In this document: positions 26,301 to 39,894 of the stretch, one piece after another
Layout of the letters: each line of letters begins with the position of its first letter
Position numbering within the stretch: the stretch's first letter is position 1
Assembly: GCA_030077755.1 (NCBI GenBank)
Contig: JAQJZZ010000010.1
Location: forward strand, 4,402,001-4,466,000
DNA length: 64,000 nucleotides
From: Filosporella fistucella
Taxonomy: Eukaryota; Ascomycota; Leotiomycetes; Helotiales
Direction of reading: 5' to 3'
Notes under the pieces: model-generated
What the model was told of the DNA's origin: nothing
Seen by the model: only the letters and a program-made list of their open reading frames with translations
The model's database searches: none
Made by a program: the position numbers and the translations under genes

Positions 26301-29300
26301 GTGGCTTGCGGTGTTCAGTACAGCGTTACCTTACTTGACGTGAGAGTTGGGCTACTACCTATCTAGTGCAGTGTTCACGGTTGAGGCAAGAAAGGGCCGA
26401 GGAGGAAATTGTCCTTCTCCCCATCCCTTGCTATGGAATTCGTACCAATCATGCTGTGTTCTGTGTTCTGTGTTCATCTCATGGAGCGTGCACTATGGTT
26501 ACGTCTAAGCTTGGAGGCACCGGGAAGTGCGCTGATCCGGACGGCAATCAGAACAGCGCCAAAGTCAAAATGAACGTAACGCGCTATGCGCCGTCGCCAG
26601 CCAGCTTTCACCGTTCTAGGGTGGCGTCAGAGTCAGAGTAAGTGTATGTCTTTGGAGTTGGATTGGGATGGGATGTTCGGTATGGTTTGTTTGGATTGGA
26701 ATATTGGATTGTGTGAGTCTTGGAGGTTGGGTTGGGAGCGAGCCGAACGAAGTTTTTCTTGACTGGACCGGCGAGACTGGTGGCACCTCTCTCTGCCTCT
26801 GATTTTCCACAACAGAGAGGGGAGGGGTTCACTAGGTACTGACGGATTGCTTCCGGCAACGAGAATATGGTCTCCATTAAGAATTCAGGTCCAATTGAGA
26901 GCTCAAGTGGCCAAGCATTGGTGTGTGTCGAGAATTGGAACGAATATTAACTTAGTCAGTGAGAATCAATGCATCCATTCCTCCATCAATTAATGTGAGC
27001 GGTTACGGATTTTGAGGGTATCGGATTTTGGTATCAAGCAGTAGGTGACAACTATCAATTAGAGGGGTGCCCGCACAACTGACCAGATGCAATTGTCGAA
27101 ATGCATGAATGGAAGGGAGGAGAATCTGCGACTGGATAGGCAATGGAAAGGTAGGTACTTGTTCGCTCTATGTGCTTCAGCTACTCTACGAAGTACTCGC
27201 AGAGACTAGTTGCCGTGCTAATTGTAGCTTAGCCCGCCAGGTAGTAGGTAGGTAGCTGGTTATGTTGTACTTGTGCTTGTGCATGTGCTTGTATAGGAGC
27301 TCGAGCAGAGTAGTGTAGAAGGGATCTTGATCTTGAATCTTGGCGTGCCTGCGAACAGGGGAGGAAAAGGGTCTTTTTTCTTTTCTTTTTCTTCCCCAGG
27401 CGGATCCCGACTGGCCAATGGCTGATGGTTCTCACTATCAGGCCCGTCCCTTTTTTTTGTGGATGTGAGGGTGTCGGTGTCGAGTGTGTATTATATTTTC
27501 TATTTCTTCTCAGTGTCTGCTGCTTCAGATTCAGATCAGACGTCATTGTGCCGCCCCCAGTCTCACCTGGCAACCAATTAAATCTGGGCGGAGAGACCCT
27601 TCCTTTTTCAGAGGTTTAATCCTGGGCTCTCACCCTGATCCGTCACGACGCTAGTATGCAGCCAGCAATCCCTATCCTTGCATCCTTCCCTGTACATTCG
27701 CCAATCAATCTACTCACTACCGTGAAACGGCTCCACTCTTCTCCATTTTTATCGGCTCCCCTGCTCCCCTCACTCCTCATTCTCCCGCTGTTCAATCAAT
27801 CAAACAATCGATCAATCAATGTTCGATGTTCGATGTTCAATGTTCAAGATTCAATGTCGAATATGGAAGTTGCTCCCTTTGAGCCAGGTGATTGGATAGG
27901 TAGCTACGTAGTATGATTCGCACAACACATTCATGGCCCCATAGCACATCACATCACATCTCATGTCTCCACAGTGCAGTCATGGTACTTGTACAGATGC
28001 TTGATCGTATGTGCAACAGTCAATGTTATGTTACAAGAATGGAGGTTTGGAAATGATTCGAACGAGGTAACTCGCTGACAGAGAATTGAGAGCTATTAGC
28101 AATTAATTCTCTTTACCGACTATGTCATACTTGTACAGCATTATACGTAAACTATAGTATAGTTGGGATATCATCTTCTTTCCTGTCCTGTCCTGTCCTG
28201 TCTCTTCATCGTATTAAAACATCTATTCTTATCTCACCTCAAAATCACGGTTACGGTACAATCCCATCTTCATGCAGTCAGTACCTACTAACGAGCTACC
28301 TACCTTACCTCCACTCCCCTACTGCACTGCCTCATGTTGTTGCCACTGCGGAAGGATACTCCCATACTTTGCAGCTATTGTGCACCGCACCATTTACATA
28401 TCCCGTATCGCACGCCGCTACACCTTTTCCGCACACTTCCAATTGCTGCCGACTGACTCGCTCGTGAATATACAAGTACAAGTAATAGCAAAACAAAGTT
28501 GAGAGCATTAGCCCTTCACCCTCCTGCCCACCAGCACTCACCCGACTGCCACCATTCGGAGCTCCACCCAACTCACTACCACTACCACTACCACAGTGCC
28601 ACTACTCAACGCTGAGTGCGGAGAGAGACTTTCCGAAAAGCCACGCAAGCACCCAAAAACGCCTCCTAAGACCCTGATGCACTTTGCAGCATGCGGAATC
28701 GCAGCGACTGCTAGAGGAAGGGGGGGCTGAAAAAAAGAAAAAAGAAAAAAGCTGTCAAGTTTTGACTAGGATATGACAGTGCTGGATGGCAAGATGCATG
28801 TTGCTTGTATTCTTATTCTTTAAGACATACAGGCGCAAATGAATAATCTCGGAAAGAAAGACGACGAAACCAAGTCGAGTGAACCAGGCTCCAGGACAGC
28901 AAAGCTTTGGATCAGATATGACGCTAATCTGACCGTTATGAGTTACAACCTCACCGAGCATATCTGGTCCTGCAGACTCGATGTCAACACCTTAACCCCA
29001 CGTAGCCAAAGCGACCTTGGGCACATTGTCAAGTCGCTCGTCTGCCAAGAATCTGAAGACAAAACAAGTCCAGCTTAGAGTCCCAATATTATCAACAAAT
29101 GGCTCAGAATTCTAGCTATTGGAAAAGTCTTTAAGATACTCACTCGTACTAATCAACCACCTTGCACCTTACTCCTGCATCTGTGCAAAAGGATGTCCTG
29201 AAGATCTCTCCGTCTAGCATGTTCATCTCCCAGGAACCGGTCAGAGCCAGGGAATAGAGTTGATCTCCCAACACTGCCCTGTCAATCTCCATCACTGCCT

Positions 29301-31455
29301 GTCAAACATCCAAACTTGAGGAATTGGCCACGGTCTGCTCACATGATGGTAGATAGATAGCTAGGTCGTGCTTCAAAGCAGATCATACCTACGGATTACA
29401 CCCCCCAGCATTTTGCCCCGTCCAAATGCCGGAAGTGAGTTGCAGTGAGGCGTCTTGTTCGGCCCTAAAGCCTCAATACCCGGTTCAACCCCCCTACCCG
29501 TTTCCTCATCCTCATTTCATCTCATCTTCATCTTCTTGGAGCCCCCTGTTGAACCGCCCCGCTGATGATCGTCGATTGTTTCATCTTCTAAGACATGTCA
29601 GATTGCAACTCAACACTCCAAGAGCTAGCTACTTAGCCTTTTTGTTTCGAGCTTGGCACCCGCACAGGCTGATCCCCCACAGTTGCAAAGCCGTGCATAG
29701 CTGATGCTCATTTCTCCAACCCCTATCAACGCCTTGGCGAACCCTTTCAGGTTCAAACCGTTGCGGATCAACAATTTCGCTGCCCTTTTCACCATGAGCT
29801 TAATTCTGAATCACTCCGAGTATCTCGCCGAAGTGTCTTGGATCACGAGTAAGGCGAACGGAATCAGATATGTGGAGGGGAAAAGGCGTGATATGAACTC
29901 ACATATGAGATACGAGTCAGGGGTTTGAGAGGAGAGCTCTCGAAGCAAAATTCTCATCCTCATTCATTTCAATAATGTTCCGAACCTTAACACTACGAAA
30001 AGAAGAAGCTCTGACCTTTCCTGAGTATCTAGTCACTGTCGCTGGGGTACAGATCATGACCAGGGAAATAATGAGGCCGAGAAATCTCCTGTCATGATAC
30101 GGATCATTTTTTCGACTTAATCATGAGTACGAGCACCATTAACATCCTTGACCATTGATTTTCACTACCGTTCTCTAGATTGCCGCCCGACACATTCAGA
30201 CGCTATCGATCTTGTGCCGTGGGGCACCATACTGACCATACCTGCCTCCATACCAACTCGAATGGAAGGCGAAGAGAAGCATAAAGGTGGGGTAATATTT
30301 CTGCTTGGACGCCAGCTCCAGAATTTCCTGAATATTTTTCAAGTTGGCAGACCGCCAGATATGTCTCAGATGATAGGGGAACAAGGATTCGATACTCATT
30401 GACAAGTGCCTTGATGCCCCCATCTACAGTAAGGATCCACGCAAAGTCATCCGGTGCAGGAGATTTTGATGAGACGAGAATGTGGCCAGCTTCCCACCTT
30501 GCTTGAGTGATGGTGAAGACACCCTGTCACCTAGCATTTGATGTGATGATACCTGCATTTATTGAAATTCCCGTGTGTATAGATTTCTGAGAGAGCGGAG
30601 CGAGCGGTGTGAAATTGTGATGCTCGAAGGCTTGGACCAGCACTACCGTTCGCTTTCTGTGCGTAAACCATTTCAAGAAAGAAAGTTGTGAATCTGGGCA
30701 AGCAAGCGTCGGTCAAAGGTCACCTAGGTTGTGGAGAGTAATTTACAAAAGGGAAAGATCGGAAGACTACCACTTTGTTTGGCCTTTGCAGACCGTAACC
30801 AGATTCAATAAGGTTCTCCAGTAAGAGGAATTCGGGAACTCAGATGTGGTGGCTGATAGATGAGAGGAAAATTGGACTGGGAAGTTACATGGCAAAGGAT
30901 TCTTCCCCGCTGATCACATTTGTGCAGAAACGAAACAAATCCTAGGCATAGGACAACACTTAGAATATATCAGCATGGGAATTCAAGTCATGTGAATAAC
31001 GTATTTCATCGCTCCACCAAAATCCCTTGAACCACTGCAAATCGACTTTACATTACATCTGTTCGAATACACATTTTGACCTGGCGGCAATGAGCAGCCT
31101 CCACCACGCAGCCTGGTGACGGAGCTGCAGAAAATTTATCATACAAAGAGAAGATTGAGTGTCGGAAACATGAGGAGTAGTAGCTCTAAACATTAGGCTC
31201 TCCATACGTGAAGAAGATGAGAAAAAGGAAAGCCGTAGAAGATTCAGCACAATTTGTGCTCGTGTATCGTGATAGAAGGCCGTGAGAGCTATGCCTGCTC
31301 GTCGACAGACGAGGAACGTCTCGCTCCGTGTGTGAAGAACTCCAAATAGGTATGCCGCAAAGATCGACAAGAATAGAAAAGGTCACCAGTTTCTGACCTA
31401 TCCAGAACGCCCCATTCCCAAACCAAACGCCAATTCGCAATTCTGAGAACTTCTC

Positions 31456-34400
31456 TCAGAGCATCGAGTTCTGCTTTTCCACTGCACTCCGGCCTTGACC
31501 CAACGAGCCTAGAAGTTGTTCTGGTGGGAACCGAGACAGTTGAGCGTTCTTATCGTACGTAGAAGAAGGTGCCGGTTTATAGCCATCGCGCTTTCGTTGA
31601 ATACGGTTGGCAATGACACCCCCAACGACCATGAGCATTATCAAAGCAAGTGATATTGCCAACGCAATAAGGACCACAAAGCCTTTGGCGAGTTTACCAC
31701 CTATTGAAATGTTAGTTTGATTGAATGCCATGATAGCATGTTCACTTACCAGGCTTGGAAAAGAAGTTCTGCTTCTGTGAGAAGATCTGAGAAAGGCTAC
31801 CAGCGGTGTTGGATGAGGTGGTAGCGAGAGCAAAGGGCTGGAAGGATGTGCCATTGAAAATGACCGAAGACGCATTCCCAAAACCAGGAATATTGAGCGC
31901 TCCAGTAATCATCAGTACCTGGCTGGCGGAGACGAGGTCAGAAGATTCGTGGTTTTTGGTGACTGAGAGGACTTGAAGACCTCGAATGTTTGTCCCACTT
32001 CCAAGTGTCGAAACCGAAGTCCAGACGGTACCATCAAACTTCATCAAAAATGCCGAGCCATTGCTGGCAGTGCCCGAGACCCATAATTGGGATGCGTCAC
32101 TGTTTGCGGCAGTAAGTGCAGTAACAGCACCAGGAATAGATTCCGCCCCAACAGCAGTAGCCCAAGTTTGGGCTTTGGCATCGTAGATTGCCAGTGAAGT
32201 GTTTACTCCATTGATAGTCATTGACCCACCAACAATCAATGAATTCGAACTTGCCCAAGTCATAGCATTCGCAGTACCTTCGAGGCTTGTTCCAGGTCGG
32301 TCCCATTGGGAGACCGAACTAGCGAAGACGCATACTGCTGGACAGTCAAGAGAACCGGCAGCTGAGAAGCTTCCAGCAACATAAACATCTCCGGTACTGG
32401 CCCGTGTGGAGATGGCGTGAACGTTACCACCGGACAAAGTTGGTGGCTGTGTGCCAAAGGTGGAGCTGATGAGGTTAAAGGAAATCAAGCCGCTCACACT
32501 TGCACCGTTGACAGTCCCGGTGAGGGCTCCTCCAGCATAGAGCGTGTCGCCTTGAAGAGCTACAGCAAGGATGGTAGAGTCGTTCGAGAGCGAAGGCCCA
32601 ACACCAGTAACAGTATCCGAGTTCGATCCGTTGATGAATACCAAGTTGTGAATCGCGGAGCCATTTGTTCCAGTCGCAGTGAAGTGTCCACCAAGAACAG
32701 TGACATTGCGCCCACCATTGTCGTAGAATAATCCCGTGACTACTCCACTAACATTCTGACTGCTGGTAGTTCTCTTTGCCAAGCCGCTCGATATTTGGGA
32801 TGGATTTGGTTGGATATTCACCGGAAGAGGGCTCAAGGTCGTCGATAACGCAACAGCACCGTTTGCACCGAGTTGCGTGGTAGATAGAGATCCAGCAAAA
32901 AGCGAAGCGCCCCCTGGAATATCAACCGCAGCAGTAAGCTGCCCACTGATGGACATAACAGCAGTGTTTATGTTCTGCAGCCAGTTGTTTCGTGACGGCA
33001 CCCATACGGCAAAACCGGCGACAGCTGACGAAACGTTCTTCCCAAAAGCAAGGATATTGGTGAAATCTCCAGTCAGCGTAATGACAGTCTCTGGTACATT
33101 TGCAGTTATGTTCATGGATAAAGGCACGATGTGGGACACCTTTCCATCCAAGCCTGCACCCAGAGCGTTCCATGTGTTCTTCGAGGTATCATAAATGGCT
33201 ATGTTGTTAAGTCCACTGGCTCCCCCGCTACTAGTGCCTGTGAATTTTCCCCCAACATAAAGGTTTGTTCCATTCAGAAACATAGCCTCTACCACTCCGT
33301 TGAGTCCATTTCCAGCCAGTGGGGTCATTCCAGAACTTGTGATGGAGAACACATTGTTGGTGGTTTTTGCGCTGAAATTTCCACCAACAAAAGTCGTGCT
33401 TCCCGACGTTTGCAATGCATTGATACCAGCTCCGGTCGGGAGGCTCGTGCCAGCCACGTTAATTGAAGAGTTGCCAAAGCTGGCCGTATCAATAACTACC
33501 TGGGACGGATCGTATTCAAACAGACCGTTGAGTCCACCACTTGAATTTGAGATGAGTGTGAAGCCAACACGCTGAGCAGCCACGGTCAGGTTGTTCAGAT
33601 TTTGACCTGAAGATGGCGAGAGGGTCACGGATGGGCGAAAGGAACTACTTCCAGCTTCAATGTAGCCGAAGTATATTTGATCGTATTTGTCAAAGTTGTT
33701 CGTCTGGAAAATCTCCGTCGTAAAACCTGCACTCGAGGTTCCTGTCGCCATCACACCAGTGACATTGACTCGACCTCTGTTGTTACAACTGTTGTCTTGG
33801 AGGCAGCCGGGTGTGTACATATTCACGGAATAATTACCTGACTGCTTGATATCTGGTTGAAACACAACGGACGCCGTGTTTGAGTCAGTGATCGAAACTG
33901 TAAGGTATTCGGAGACGCTTTGATGCGACGGCGAGATTGTCCATGGTCCGGTTGATGTGGCAGTTGATGCAATCTGAATTCCAGCACATTTTGGCTCGTT
34001 GAACTCATTGATGGCATATGCAAAAATGTCGTTCTCAAACAGCTCTATACCATTCAGCCCGCCGCCGCTGCCATACCAATCCGAAATGTCAATTTGGAAG
34101 CCATTCATTCCTATCACGTTGACGAAATGGAAATCCTGAAATTTGATGCTGGAGTTGTTACTGAGAGGGCATTCAGAAGAACAAGAGGCATTTTGTCCTG
34201 TTGCCGGGTTGACATATGTAAAATTCATAATCCCGTTGATCGGGTTCGCTGTGTACCGCCAAGTCTTGGTGCCTCGACCATCCAGATGTGTGTTGTATAG
34301 CCTTAACTTTGTTGGCTGAAAGCCAAACTGAAATGACGCCTTCCAGAATCCCGGAGTGTTGTCAGACAGTAGCCATGTATTTCCTGACCCGTCAATACCA

Positions 34401-35191
34401 CCGGTTTTGCAAACAATATTGGTCGGGTCACTCAATCCTGTTGTGATTGTCGACGAGCCACTGGTGATATTTGCTCCGGAGATATTGATGACTTGTTGAT
34501 CGGGTAGATTCGGTCCAGTCGCGTTCCCGAGCCCAGTAAAGGATCCACCAAAGATGATATGACCATTTGAAGCCTTGGAAATGGAAGTGACGGGTCCATT
34601 GAAACCAGCGAACGGTAAATTTGTCCATCCAGCAGTTCCAACCCATGCAATTGCGTTCGTTGAATTGGCACCCTTGAAACTACCTCCAACGTAAACCGTA
34701 TTGCTTGGTTCGTCACAAAGTAATGCTGAGACTTGTCCGGAGAGCCCAGTGAGGGGTGTGATAGCGGAGGTATTCGGATTGAACAGGGCAGCGCCTTGCG
34801 ACTCAATTCCTCCTAAACTTGTGAAGTTCCCGCCAACAACAACTCCAGCCATATTTCCATTTTGCATTATGAAGGTACACATGGCTTGAATACCAGCATC
34901 CGCTGAGGCAAGATTTGCAAAGCCGCCATTTGGAAATCGCGCGAGCACAGATTGACTGCCGTTTGTATTGAAGCCGTTTTCATTTTGCCCTTCAAATTCG
35001 TAAAGTGAGATGCCGCTGAAATCTCCTGCTAATGCCACCCTACCCAGGTTCGACAGATCGAGATTTGGGGAGGGTATGGGATTGAAAGAAATGGCGTGCG
35101 ATAAGGGCGCAAGGGATGTCAACAAAACCCCAACTCGTAATAACGGCGGTAGGTCCAGGGCTGAGGGACTCAGCCAAGCTGGTATTTTCAT
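31456..35191 (-). CDS. RAX2: Rax2-like cortical polarity marker protein
   Basis: Two exons, 31750-35191 and 31456-31700, give 1228 aa. An N-terminal signal peptide (LLRVGVLLTSLAPLSHA, about residues 18-34) leads into a very long extracellular region with repeated VYVGGSF/VVGGNFT/LYVGGKFTG units (galactose-oxidase/kelch-like blades) and many N-x-S/T sites. The short second exon supplies the transmembrane helix (GFVVLIALAISLALIML) and a basic cytoplasmic tail with NRIQRKRDGYKPAP. Without the 49-base intron (GTAAGT...CAATAG) the protein would lack its anchor. Yeast Rax2 is a stable type I membrane mark for bud-site choice; in hyphal fungi, homologues help place growth sites. Transcription runs toward the gene-free region, so this gene does not share a promoter with the FlbC-like gene. 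Confidence 0.93.
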
Positions 35192-37240
35192 CCTTCGACC
35201 TAAAAGCGCAAAAAGCGCTGTGGTGATTGTAGTCCTCGGTCGATAAACTGGGAAAGCTCAGAAGCTGGGGTCATCCAATCCTGAATTTGCGTCGCTGGTC
35301 ATCGAAACGCGACTTTAGTCCATCACCTCGTCGAGGAATAGAACTGTGGAATATCAATTGCCTCCTGTAGATCCAAATAACACGGCCTTGCAGACGGCCT
35401 CTTGTAAGGAGCGTCGTGTAGTTTGTTGAAGGTGAAATTGAAAAGAGGAGGCGGCTGAGGAAATTGCACAGCTTCGTTCGCTTACAAGCCACAGAACGAT
35501 AGTGTTGTTGATGGTCGATTAGTCGCGAGATAGCGTCGGAGATGGAGGAATGTGAATATCGAAGATGGAAAATTAATGAGATGTAGAGAGCGTGTGTGTT
35601 CTAAATGTGATGCGCCGTCAAAGTCGAGGTCGAGTTGGCTTGAATCGAGATATGGATGGATGCGAATACCTGCCGCAGCACAAAGAAGGGGAAGGGGCTT
35701 GCAGGTCGGTTTCTGCTTCAGGTCGACTGCGTCTCTGGAATAGGAAGAAGAGGGAGAAGGAGAAGACAGGCGGATAGCGGAAAAGGTAGTGGATTGTACT
35801 ATATGATGCTTTCTGTAAAAGAGTGTGAGGTCGTTTTGGACCTGGGAAGGAGTCAGTTTTTTGGCTTCTACGCCCCAGCCAAAAACGAGGTGGTCCACGT
35901 TTACGAGGTATTCTTGAATTGTCGTATTTTCATGCGTAGCTGGGGTAGGGTACGTAGCTGGTGTAGCTTACCGAGATTCAAAAAGAGTGACTGTTTAACT
36001 TGAGTGACGAGGTAGATGAGAAATGGCGAGGATTTAGATGTCAACACTCTCTTTCTCACGAAGTGTTGTCCCAGCTGAAGGGGGAATCTGCCTTTGAGAG
36101 GCAGGGCCGGAGCAGGAGGTTTGGGTGAGACTCGTTAATAATTTTGCACTGCGCTCCACTTTGACTTCTCTCGTCCTGTTGTTTGGACTCTTCTCACTTC
36201 AGACAATTTTGTTCCGATGGTTATTGTGGGACAGGAACAGTGCACGGAAGCAAAAACAGCAGATTTCACTCACACTCACACTCACACCCTCACTCATGAT
36301 GTTCGGGATTGATGCACGATGTACGGTAAGATGTGTTTTGACCTGCTACATGTACAAGCAAACGCTCATCATATTTATGGCTACCGTGATTGACAACGAC
36401 ACACAACATTTATTTCATCATCTGATCAATGAGGACACAGGCCAGGAGAAACCATCTGCTGGAATTGGAACCGAATTACTGCCTGCTTCCGTGGTCTCAA
36501 ACACGAACAGAAACTCGGTCACCTCTTGCCCCTGAAAATAGACAGCCAAGCATCGTCGATGATACGGTCCGCCGCTTTTGCCATCCCAGGCATGGCACGG
36601 AGCGCATTTTTACTGGTGATCTTGGTTGTCTTGAAGATGTCCAGATCACCCCAGCAGGATGTGTCAAAAGCAGCATCAAGGTCAACTCCGTGCCTGTTCG
36701 CTGAGCAGCTACTTGACACTTCCTGGGGTGCAGATATGTGATGCTTCACTGTTGATTTGTGGAAGCATGTTCCCTCTCTTTACCAGAAGGCTAGATTGCC
36801 TCAGTCCTGCCTTGCCGCAGTACATCACGTGTAGAAGCAGGGGAATGGAAGGGGCTTTGCTCCAGGCCCGTGTCAGTTGAAGAGGTCAGAGCTCTATAAT
36901 TCTGGCTTAGGTAGTTGAAATACTTGGTACTCTCTGACATCCCGCAGATGTGGAGAGAACGGGAGTACTAGAGCCGTGAATTACGGAGAATAGGGAGCTT
37001 TATATGAGCATTTGAAGGCCTCATACAGTAGAAGCCTTTCTAGTTGAGCCATTGCTGACACACATTCCGTAAGTGGTGGCTTCACTTATAACCATGCACA
37101 TCCTGCACCATTGAAGTACCGAAAAATAAAATGGAAAATGTGGTCAGTCACACTTTACTTTCTTCAAGTGCCCTGGTAGGTTTAGATATTAGTCAAGAGT
37201 ATGATAGTGACTGTTTTCCATGCTGTATTGGGCATCTTGT
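35192..37240. other. RAX2 upstream region and 3' side of LCL3
   Basis: About 2 kb, with RAX2 leaving to the left and LCL3 ending at the right. It should hold the RAX2 promoter and 5' leader. Minus-strand ORF 35482-35898 lacks motifs. A weak candidate gene inside it (36519-36940) is listed separately. Confidence 0.5.
36519..36940 (-). CDS. Possible small two-exon gene, unknown
   Basis: An ATG at 36940 opens about 50 codons (MSESTKYFNYLSQNYRAL...) that end in a stop. Downstream, another minus-strand frame with coding-like codon use runs to TGA at 36519 (DLDAAFDTSCWGDLD... ending AWLSIFRGKR). A donor near 36807 (GTGATG) and a CAG acceptor about 100 bases on could join them in frame, but the join is a guess. 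No family is recognised. Chance ORFs remain quite possible. Confidence 0.2.
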
Positions 37241-38081
37241 TCATTTCGACTCGCCCTGGTTAGCTGTTCTAGTTTTGTAGTCTCTTGGACTCTCGTAGTC
37301 TTTTGCTTCCCCTGACCACATTCCTATCTTCTTCCGCTTAGCAATCTCTTCCGTACTTCGGTACTTCTCTTCAAAATCCCCAAATTCGGCTCCCATTTTA
37401 GCTTCGTAGACTGTGGCAAGCCCAGCTTTGAGCATTTCCTTTCCGACGTCCCTACGAAAAAAATACCTTCGTACCCATACAGTAGCTACCACACGCTCAT
37501 ATTGATCTCGTTTGTAGATGTATGCCCGGACCCGGCGATTCATGACATAACTTTTGAGCCACTCCAAGGCTTCCGCTGAGAATGGTTGTGCCGCCTTGCC
37601 AAAATGTGCTCCCTCTGGCGCGTCAATTCCTGCCAATCTAATGTGAATCTGGGGAGTCATTAGTCGTCCGCAAGATCACTCTTGGGGGGAGAGGGTGAGG
37701 TACCGTATTATTCTTCAGATCCGCCTTCTTTTCAGGTATCTTCCTGCCCGGAAACCATCCCCAGCCTGTCAATCGCCCACCTGGTGTGTGAAATAAGTGG
37801 AAGTTGTCTGCATCTCCTACTCTTGTAACTGTGCCAAACAGACTCCGCTTCCTGAAGAAGCCAGGTCGTATATGGGTGGCCTTTGGTATGCGTCGTAAAT
37901 AAGCTCGGTATATGCGGACAGAAGCAAGGATTGTTGTTGTGAGAAGAAGAGTCGGTACAATCGTTCGTGGATCAGTGTAATGAGACCAGTCCGTGGCATT
38001 GAGGTTATCAGTCCATGAGACGGTAGGCTTCTTGTCAAGGCTGTCCCTTTCGGAATTTGTAGACCATGGTGGCCATTTCAT
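37241..38081 (-). CDS. LCL3: Lcl3-like membrane-anchored endonuclease (staphylococcal nuclease domain)
   Basis: Two exons, 37704-38081 and 37241-37648, give 261 aa. Residues about 40-60 ([19 protein letters not shown]) form one transmembrane helix after a short polar N-terminus. There follows an SNase-like (TNase) fold with [43 protein letters not shown] and AGLATVYEA, placed as in the Lcl3 family, where the Asp, Arg and Glu of these motifs form the catalytic set. The 55-base intron splits the fold just before [12 protein letters not shown]. Yeast Lcl3 is mitochondrial and linked to chronological lifespan; the precise substrate is unknown. Start: first ATG, MKWPPWS, fits family N-termini. Confidence 0.9.
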
Positions 38082-38572
38082 CGTGTGTAGCTTCGCGCAA
38101 AGGTAGAGAGGTTCGCTTGAGAATATTCGCAGTCAATTCCAGTACTTTAGGGCGGCGGTGTGCGCCAGTCACATTTGTCTTTGAATTGCATCTACTTCGT
38201 CACGATGCATAAATCTCCTCAAGACGTGCTTGTCTTGAGAACTCCGATGCCAAATAAAATGACCCCTTCGATTTCGAAATTATAGGCTTAGCTCAAGCAT
38301 TGTTTGGATGCCGAGTGCTATCTGGTGTTTCTGAAGCCTCGACGGTGGGCAGCCAACAACCGTCAGTAAGTCTGCTTTGACACTTACATTGTGGTGCTCT
38401 GAGGAATGCTAGCTTATTGGATTCACCAAAGGAATGGAATTGATGTGATACTATACGTCTTTCTGGATCTCACAAACCTTTGCTAGTCCAGGCGATTTTG
38501 TTGAGTGGTCAAGACGCGGAATTTTGAATCAAGTATTACAAAGGTAACAGACATATTTCTATGTAGAAAAGA
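38082..38572. other. Intergenic between LCL3 (5' side) and OGG1 (3' side)
   Basis: 491 bases in a head-to-tail pair on the minus strand; expected to hold the LCL3 promoter and the OGG1 3' UTR. No exon or RNA gene seen. Confidence 0.5.
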
Positions 38573-39894
38573 TCAGGCAAGTCTTCGCCTCTTTGCCCTT
38601 TGAGTTCTAGAACTCTCAACTTTGATGCCATTCAGTTCTTCCTTAGCAAGAACATATTGCGTCTCGTCGACATGGAGCTCCTGCTTCACTGTGACTGTTG
38701 CTTCAGAGAAGTTGCCATCTTCTGATTTGATTTTGACTTCATCAACTTTGACTTCGATTTTGTTAGATAGCCTCTCTGAAAAGGTTTTCAGATCAGCTGC
38801 AAACAAGACAGAATGAGCCCATCCAGCCTCCTTACCCCATAAGTGCCTGAAATGATCCCCAACAGCATCATACGTTGCCTTTGTGAGGCTTTTATGCTTC
38901 CCCTTGCCGCACTTGTAATCACGCTGAGCGATCTGCCAGACATGAGTGTCAACAGGAACAGCTTCTCCCCACGAAAGTCCCATCAAGCAAACACAATCAG
39001 CAACCTTTGGCCCTACGCCTTGAAGTTGCAACAGCTCTTCGTGAGCTTTGCGATATCCTTCGCGGCCGCGAGGGGGAAACACCTTCATGTCAATAGGATC
39101 GTCAGAAAGATTGCTCAGGCTCTGAAGCCAGCCAGCTGGCTTTTCTCTAGCAACTATCATCGCAGTTTTGGCAATATATCCTGCACGGTATCCAAATCCA
39201 AGCTCTCTCAGATGAGATTCTACTCCAGGCTTGGCCAAAGCTTCTGGGGAAGGGAAGTCATGGAAAGCGTGATCCTCAATGTAACCAACAAGAGGCCCGT
39301 AATGTAAACAAAGATTGTTCACCTAAACAAGATCAATCAGTAGGGAGCTTCCCCAACTGAACCCAGGTGCAATTCGTACCATTTGAGATATTCTCATGAT
39401 GTTGTTATTGCTGCTGCAAATGAAACCTATAAGTGCTTCCCAGGAATCTTGCTTCAGAATACGAACACCTCTAAACTTAGGTGCTCTCTTCTTGAAGTTT
39501 GGATCCACTGACGACCACTGCTCATACAGGGCCCCCAGATTAGGAGTGAGGTTAAAGTAATTCTTGAGTAAGACTTCGGTTTCTTCATCTGTATGAGTGA
39601 GATTGGCTGCATAGGGTGCCCGGGAATTAGCAGGAACGGATGATCTCGTGGTTCGATAATGCAGGTGAGTTGAATTTTGTTTAAGAGAGAAGATCCGCCC
39701 GTGGAGAGCACAAGACCTGTACATGGAAGTTAGCCCCTATTTTGAGAAAGCATAGCTCCTCAATCTACAAACCATTCATCGTCCCGAAGCTTTTTCCACC
39801 TAAATGACTGACCGCATCTGAGAGTTGTATCTAAGCAGAGCTCTGCTAGACTCACGGGGAGCTTCCTCCACTCAGAAACGCGAAGATTTGCCAT
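38573..39894 (-). CDS. OGG1: 8-oxoguanine DNA glycosylase/AP lyase Ogg1
   Basis: Three exons, 39773-39894, 39380-39716 and 38573-39322, give 402 aa. The N-terminal domain starts MANLRVSEWRKLPVSLAEL and contains LRCGQSFRWKK. The middle has LIGFICSSNNNIMRI. The helix-hairpin-helix GPD core reads LQGVGPKVADCVCLMGL...AVPVDTHVW. The catalytic Lys (about 259) and the Asp of PVDTHV (about 278) are 19 residues apart, the same spacing as Lys249 and Asp268 of human OGG1. It removes oxidised guanine opposite C from nuclear (and often mitochondrial) DNA and nicks the strand. The C-terminal 60 residues are charged and end in a basic run RTQRAKRRRLA, a likely nuclear signal. Introns are 56 and 57 bases; the first has donor GTTTGT. 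Confidence 0.95.

Larger units (their letters stand above)
18831..31455. other. Long gene-free region upstream of the FlbC-like gene
   Basis: About 12.6 kb between the FlbC-like start and the RAX2 stop. ORFs here are short and lack family motifs. The sequence is full of simple repeats: TACCT/AGGTA units throughout, hexamer CATATCC/CATCCA tracts (20186-20330), a run of 12 G (19807-19818), TACAG/TACAAG units (21905-21935, 23940-23968), TTCGATG units (27818-27860) and TCCTG units (28181-28203). The part next to the gene (18831 to perhaps 20000) may be a long 5' leader with upstream ORFs. Other parts may be non-coding RNA, decayed sequence or gene-free spacer. I see no transposon ORF or long terminal repeat. 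Confidence 0.55.
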
